Below, in pieces: positions 5,620-8,429 of a DNA stretch of 8,429 nucleotides. A program made the position numbers and the translations under genes. The stretch's first letter is position 1. Each line of letters begins with the position of its first letter. The notes below the pieces were generated by a model. It did not search any database and had not been told where the DNA came from. It saw only the letters and a list, made by a program, of their open reading frames with translations. Source of the DNA: Fidelibacterota bacterium (GTDB lineage: Bacteria; Fidelibacterota; Marinisomatia; Marinisomatales; UBA8229); NCBI GenBank assembly GCA_003535775.1, contig DPYO01000036.1, positions 1-8,429 of the forward strand, written 5' to 3'.

Positions 5620-8429
5620 TTATTTCAATAGCATGATTTTTTGTGAATGTTCATTTTTTCCCAATTTCAAACGGAGAATATAAAGTCCGCTGGGTTGATT
5701 CACACCATCCCATTTCATTTGGTATTCACCTGGTCTTAATTCCTTATTAACCAATGATTCCACCAGGCGGCCATTAATATCATAAATAGTTAATTCAACT
5801 ACCTTTCCAATTGATTGTCCCACAGTAAAATGGATCGTTGTGACCGGGTTAAAAGGATTGGGATATACAGGATGAAGGACAAATGTTTTAGGAATAACAT
5901 CTGATATGGATTTTCTCAACTCCAATTGTGAAACATCACCATGGAGCTTTATCTGCCCGCTACCCTGCAACTCCGCAATACCGCTATTTTCATCAACCAG
6001 TTCCCATAGCTCACCACCATTGACATTGTATTCAATGACCAGGGTTTCTTTTGTGTTCATAACTTCAATCACGCCAGAATCTCCGCAGTATTTCCAATCA
6101 CCGCTGAAACGCACATCAAATGCCCCTATTGGTGGTTTTGGAGGTAACTGGTAACTCAGTATTTCTTCTCCAGGTATTTCCATGCCGAAGTACAGAGTTT
6201 GATTATTAAGGGTTATGGAATTAGCGCCGTTGGTGCGGGACACAAATGTAGAATTGGTTTTCGCCTGGCGACTTCCGCTTGGAATTGTGATATTTCCATC
6301 TGCAGAAGCAAAAGCCCAATACCCGGCTCCCGGGGTCAGGATTGTAGCGTTGAAGTAAGATCCATCAAATCCGTAGATGGTCCCGGAAACAAGAATTCCC
6401 TCCGGATCACCTATCATTTCCGTTTCGACTGATAGGGTAATTCCGGTTATTAAATTCCAACCCTGATTAAGACTCATTGTGATCTGGTCTATACTGGTCC
6501 CATTTAATTCTATATCACCGGTTTCATTAAAATACAGCCAGTAACCATTGCCGGCTGTGAGCTCACCAGTATTGTAATAAGACCCGTCAAAACCATACAA
6601 AGTTCCTTCTACAGAACTCGGGTAAAGAGATCCAGGTGACGCATCATCTACATTTAAGGGAAGGCCAACGATATTCCAGCCAGCAATATGATGTACCATA
6701 ACGGTTTGAGCTTCGTCACCCCAGTTTCGGAAGTTTGTGTACACGCGCGAAGTTGATCCCGGAATGGTATAATCAGTATAACTGCCTGATTCAGACTCCA
6801 GTTCGCTGTCTTCCGTGAATTCGTACCATGTGCCGGCATACGGGAATGGCAGTTCACTGATAGTCTGGTCATCTCCACTGAAGTTCATGACCGTATACAC
6901 TGTTTGTCCTAAACTGTCATCATGGCGTTTCATTCCGATTACTTTTTGTGAATTATTGATATAAATTATTTCAAGGTTCGGCCCTCTAATGACCGCCCAG
7001 TTGTTTCTAAGCCAGATGAGCTTCCGGAAAAAATTGTAGAGATCCACTCCTTCAGGGGTCTCGAGATTCTCCCATTGCAGTGGCTGTGGATCCAGGCTTA
7101 CAGGTGAGTTCTGTCCAAACTCCTGTCCGTGATACATCATGGGTGTTCCCGTCCCGGTAAACAGTGCTGCAGCTCCTAATTTTGACTTTTTATATGCCTC
7201 CTCCAAATTCATATTGGCATAAGTTAGCGCTTCGTAAATAATACGTGTTTCATCATGGCTTACCGTATAATTACATGGCTGGGTGTGCTCTGACCAGTTC
7301 TGTGACCACCATTGTAAATGGTTTTGAATCTCCCACATGTTTGATGAATATCCCATGAGATTATTGAAGATTGCATGATGGTATGACCAGTCCCAGCCAG
7401 AATCAAAATCAGAATTGTTGATTTGATAGGGATTGTCTTCTTCCGCAACTAAAATAAAAGACGGATCTATATCATCCAATAAATCAGCATAAAATGATGA
7501 TCCGTTTTCATCTCCTCCCCATCCAATTCCTGCTGTTACATCAAACCTGAATCCATCAGCGTGATAATCATAAACATAGGAAAGCAAAACATCGGATATA
7601 TGCTTCCAGGCACGGTATTGCCTGCCATCTACCTCATGCCAATGCTGGAGTTTATAACCCCATGGAGATTCTTCATTATGAAAGTACGGACATTGAGCAT
7701 AATTGTGATCTTCATAATCCCAATTGTCCAAAGGCTGATAGAGTTGAAACAACGGAGCCGATCCCCAAAGGTGATTGAAAACTACATCAAAGAGAACGGC
7801 AATCCCATGGGTGTGGGCAGTGTTTACCAACTCCTTCAGGTCTTCTGGTGTACCATAACTGGATTCAGGAGCCATGTAAAAGGAGGGATTATAACCCCAT
7901 GACCAATCTCCTTGGCATTCGTTCACCGGCATAAGTTCGATAGTATTGATCCCCAAATCATTAAAATATCCTTCTTGAATTTTTTCTGTTACATCTTGAA
8001 AAATTCCGGTATTCAGAGGGTCACCATTAAAATCGCCAATATGCATTTCATAGATTATTACATCTTTCTGCTCCGGCCTCACAAAATTTTCATCCGTCCA
8101 TACAAACTCATCATTCCCCACAGAAAAAGCAGTTTTGGCATGGGCATAATCTGAACTTTCCCACTGCCCGGAAGGATCCAGCCAGGTTACATCCTTAGAC
8201 CATGGATCAGCAATATTTTTTTCACCTTCCAGATTATATTGGTATGTATATGCTCCATCTTCTAATTCTATTTGATACCACCATAAAGTATCACCTGAAA
8301 GTTTCATTAATTCACCATCAACGAACTGCGAATTCCAGCTTCCCTTTATTGCAACATAATCTTTATAAGGGGCATACAATGCAATAATAACTGTATTCCC
8401 ATCAATATTTACACCATCGTTTGTACCGT
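5620..8429 (-). CDS. T9SS-exported GH13 alpha-amylase/branching-enzyme-like protein; 5' end beyond window
   Basis: The minus frame is open to the right edge and ends in TAA at 5620-5622, giving 935 visible residues; the true start and signal peptide are off-window. Numbering from the edge, residues about 10-105 resemble the beta domain before the barrel in this family (LYAPYKDYVAIKGSWN). The GH13 regions are FDVVFNH (213-219), GFRFDVTAG (nucleophile D296), LVAEEDNP (acid/base E329 or E330) and YTVSHDETR (D392). VAEEDNP and SWGYNPSFYMAPESSYG resemble branching enzymes and TreZ-type enzymes as much as amylases, so substrate and reaction are uncertain. A beta C-domain (about 480-565) is followed by two tandem GWN...GYW modules (583-718), a further beta domain (about 735-840) and a T9SS type A sorting domain (842-935) with YPNPFNPVTTIHF and a MLLK end. 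It is predicted to be secreted or surface-anchored and to be the first of a two-gene operon with the glycosyltransferase. Confidence 0.92.
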   Translation of the reverse strand, partial: GTNDGVNIDGNTVIIALYAPYKDYVAIKGSWNSQFVDGELMKLSGDTLWWYQIELEDGAYTYQYNLEGEKNIADPWSKDVTWLDPSGQWESSDYAHAKTAFSVGNDEFVWTDENFVRPEQKDVIIYEMHIGDFNGDPLNTGIFQDVTEKIQEGYFNDLGINTIELMPVNECQGDWSWGYNPSFYMAPESSYGTPEDLKELVNTAHTHGIAVLFDVVFNHLWGSAPLFQLYQPLDNWDYEDHNYAQCPYFHNEESPWGYKLQHWHEVDGRQYRAWKHISDVLLSYVYDYHADGFRFDVTAGIGWGGDENGSSFYADLLDDIDPSFILVAEEDNPYQINNSDFDSGWDWSYHHAIFNNLMGYSSNMWEIQNHLQWWSQNWSEHTQPCNYTVSHDETRIIYEALTYANMNLEEAYKKSKLGAAALFTGTGTPMMYHGQEFGQNSPVSLDPQPLQWENLETPEGVDLYNFFRKLIWLRNNWAVIRGPNLEIIYINNSQKVIGMKRHDDSLGQTVYTVMNFSGDDQTISELPFPYAGTWYEFTEDSELESESGSYTDYTIPGSTSRVYTNFRNWGDEAQTVMVHHIAGWNIVGLPLNVDDASPGSLYPSSVEGTLYGFDGSYYNTGELTAGNGYWLYFNETGDIELNGTSIDQITMSLNQGWNLITGITLSVETEMIGDPEGILVSGTIYGFDGSYFNATILTPGAGYWAFASADGNITIPSGSRQAKTNSTFVSRTNGANSITLNNQTLYFGMEIPGEEILSYQLPPKPPIGAFDVRFSGDWKYCGDSGVIEVMNTKETLVIEYNVNGGELWELVDENSGIAELQGSGQIKLHGDVSQLELRKSISDVIPKTFVLHPVYPNPFNPVTTIHFTVGQSIGKVVELTIYDINGRLVESLVNKELRPGEYQMKWDGVNQPSGLYILRLKLGKNEHSQKIMLLK
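5623..5904 (-). other. T9SS type A C-terminal sorting domain of the GH13 protein
   Basis: The last 94 residues contain HPVYPNPFNPVTTIHF, LTIYDINGRLVESL, LRPGEYQMKWDG, PSGLYILRLK and a basic-hydrophobic end (KIMLLK). This is the usual order of motifs in Por-secretion (type A) sorting domains, which direct cargo through the type IX outer-membrane translocon and are cleaved there. It implies that the host has a T9SS and two membranes. Confidence 0.88.
5908..6210 (-). other. Uncharacterised beta domain before the sorting signal
   Basis: About 100 residues begin with TLYFGMEIPGEE and SYQLPPKPPIGAFDVRF, continue through GVIEVMNTKETLVIEY and end in a beta-rich GSGQIKLHGDVSQLELRK. I recall similar LYFG-IP-EE and LPPKPP-GAFDVRF stretches just before sorting domains in other FCB-group proteins. 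No catalytic motif is visible; a spacer or export-related role is a guess. Confidence 0.5.
6274..6462 (-). repeat. GWN...GYW module, second copy, in the GH13 protein
   Basis: This copy starts GWNLITGITL and contains GTIYGFDGSYFN and LTPGAGYWAF. It follows the first copy directly, and the pair share GT-[LI]-YGFDGSY-[YF]-N, LT-x-G-x-GYW and the opening GWN. Codons for the shared residues differ, pointing to an old duplication. Confidence 0.75.
6463..6681 (-). repeat. GWN...GYW module, first copy, in the GH13 protein
   Basis: This copy starts GWNIVGLPLNVDDAS and contains EGTLYGFDGSYYN and LTAGNGYWLYF. It matches the truncated module at the left edge of the window (1-108) in the CotH protein more closely at its start than it matches its own tandem partner, so the two-module unit probably spread among exported proteins as a block. 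Confidence 0.75.

Noticed and set aside
8377..8379. A TTG start at 8379 for the large GH13 gene (919-aa version)
   Set aside because: The frame remains open to the right edge, and the 16 further residues (GTNDGVNIDGNTVIIA) continue the expected beta strand before LYAPYKDYV. The gene is therefore cut by the window, and TTG here is an ordinary Leu codon.

Overview
The window looks like a piece of a bacterial chromosome from the Fibrobacterota-Chlorobiota-Bacteroidota (FCB) side of the tree, most likely Candidatus Neomarinimicrobiota (Marinimicrobia/SAR406) or a close relative. The basis is a type IX secretion (T9SS) type A sorting domain with a YPNPFNPVTTIHF core, tandem 'GWNxVGLPL ... GTxYGFDGSY ... 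GYW' modules ahead of it, and a CotH kinase fused to a lamin-tail domain. The lineage call rests on recalled family resemblance, not on a search. No rRNA, tRNA, CRISPR array, insertion sequence or phage gene was seen.

Layout, left to right. (1) 1-2163, minus: a CotH-family secreted kinase-like protein with a signal peptide. Its 3' end lies beyond the left edge, and the last visible residues enter the same WNLVGLPL module found in the amylase at the other end. (2) 2216-2344, minus: a 42-codon putative lipoprotein with a lipobox and a Shine-Dalgarno, 52 nt upstream of the CotH gene. (3) 2345-2410: a short divergent regulatory gap with three small perfect palindromes. (4) 2411-4432, plus: a GH13 pullulanase/isoamylase-type debranching enzyme with an N-terminal CBM48-like domain; its start may instead be 2477. 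(5) 4440-5615, minus: a GT4/GT5-type glycosyltransferase, convergent with the previous gene and only 7 bases from it. (6) 5620 to beyond 8429, minus: a large T9SS-exported GH13 alpha-glucan enzyme. Its 5' end lies beyond the right edge and its stop codon is 4 nt before the glycosyltransferase start.

How it may fit together (inference): two GH13 enzymes and one glycosyltransferase suggest an alpha-glucan (starch, glycogen or maltodextrin) locus. The large GH13 protein would act at the cell surface or outside the cell. The 673-aa enzyme would debranch oligosaccharides in the periplasm or cytoplasm, depending on its true start. The co-transcribed transferase would make or extend a glucan or another glycan in the cytoplasm. 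The CotH protein is probably exported by the same T9SS route, since it shares the C-terminal module, but its link to glucan metabolism is unproven. Nothing seen is clearly a wholly new system. The most notable points are the shared export-linked modules, the tight pairing of a secreted amylase with a cytosolic glycosyltransferase, and the small lipoprotein.
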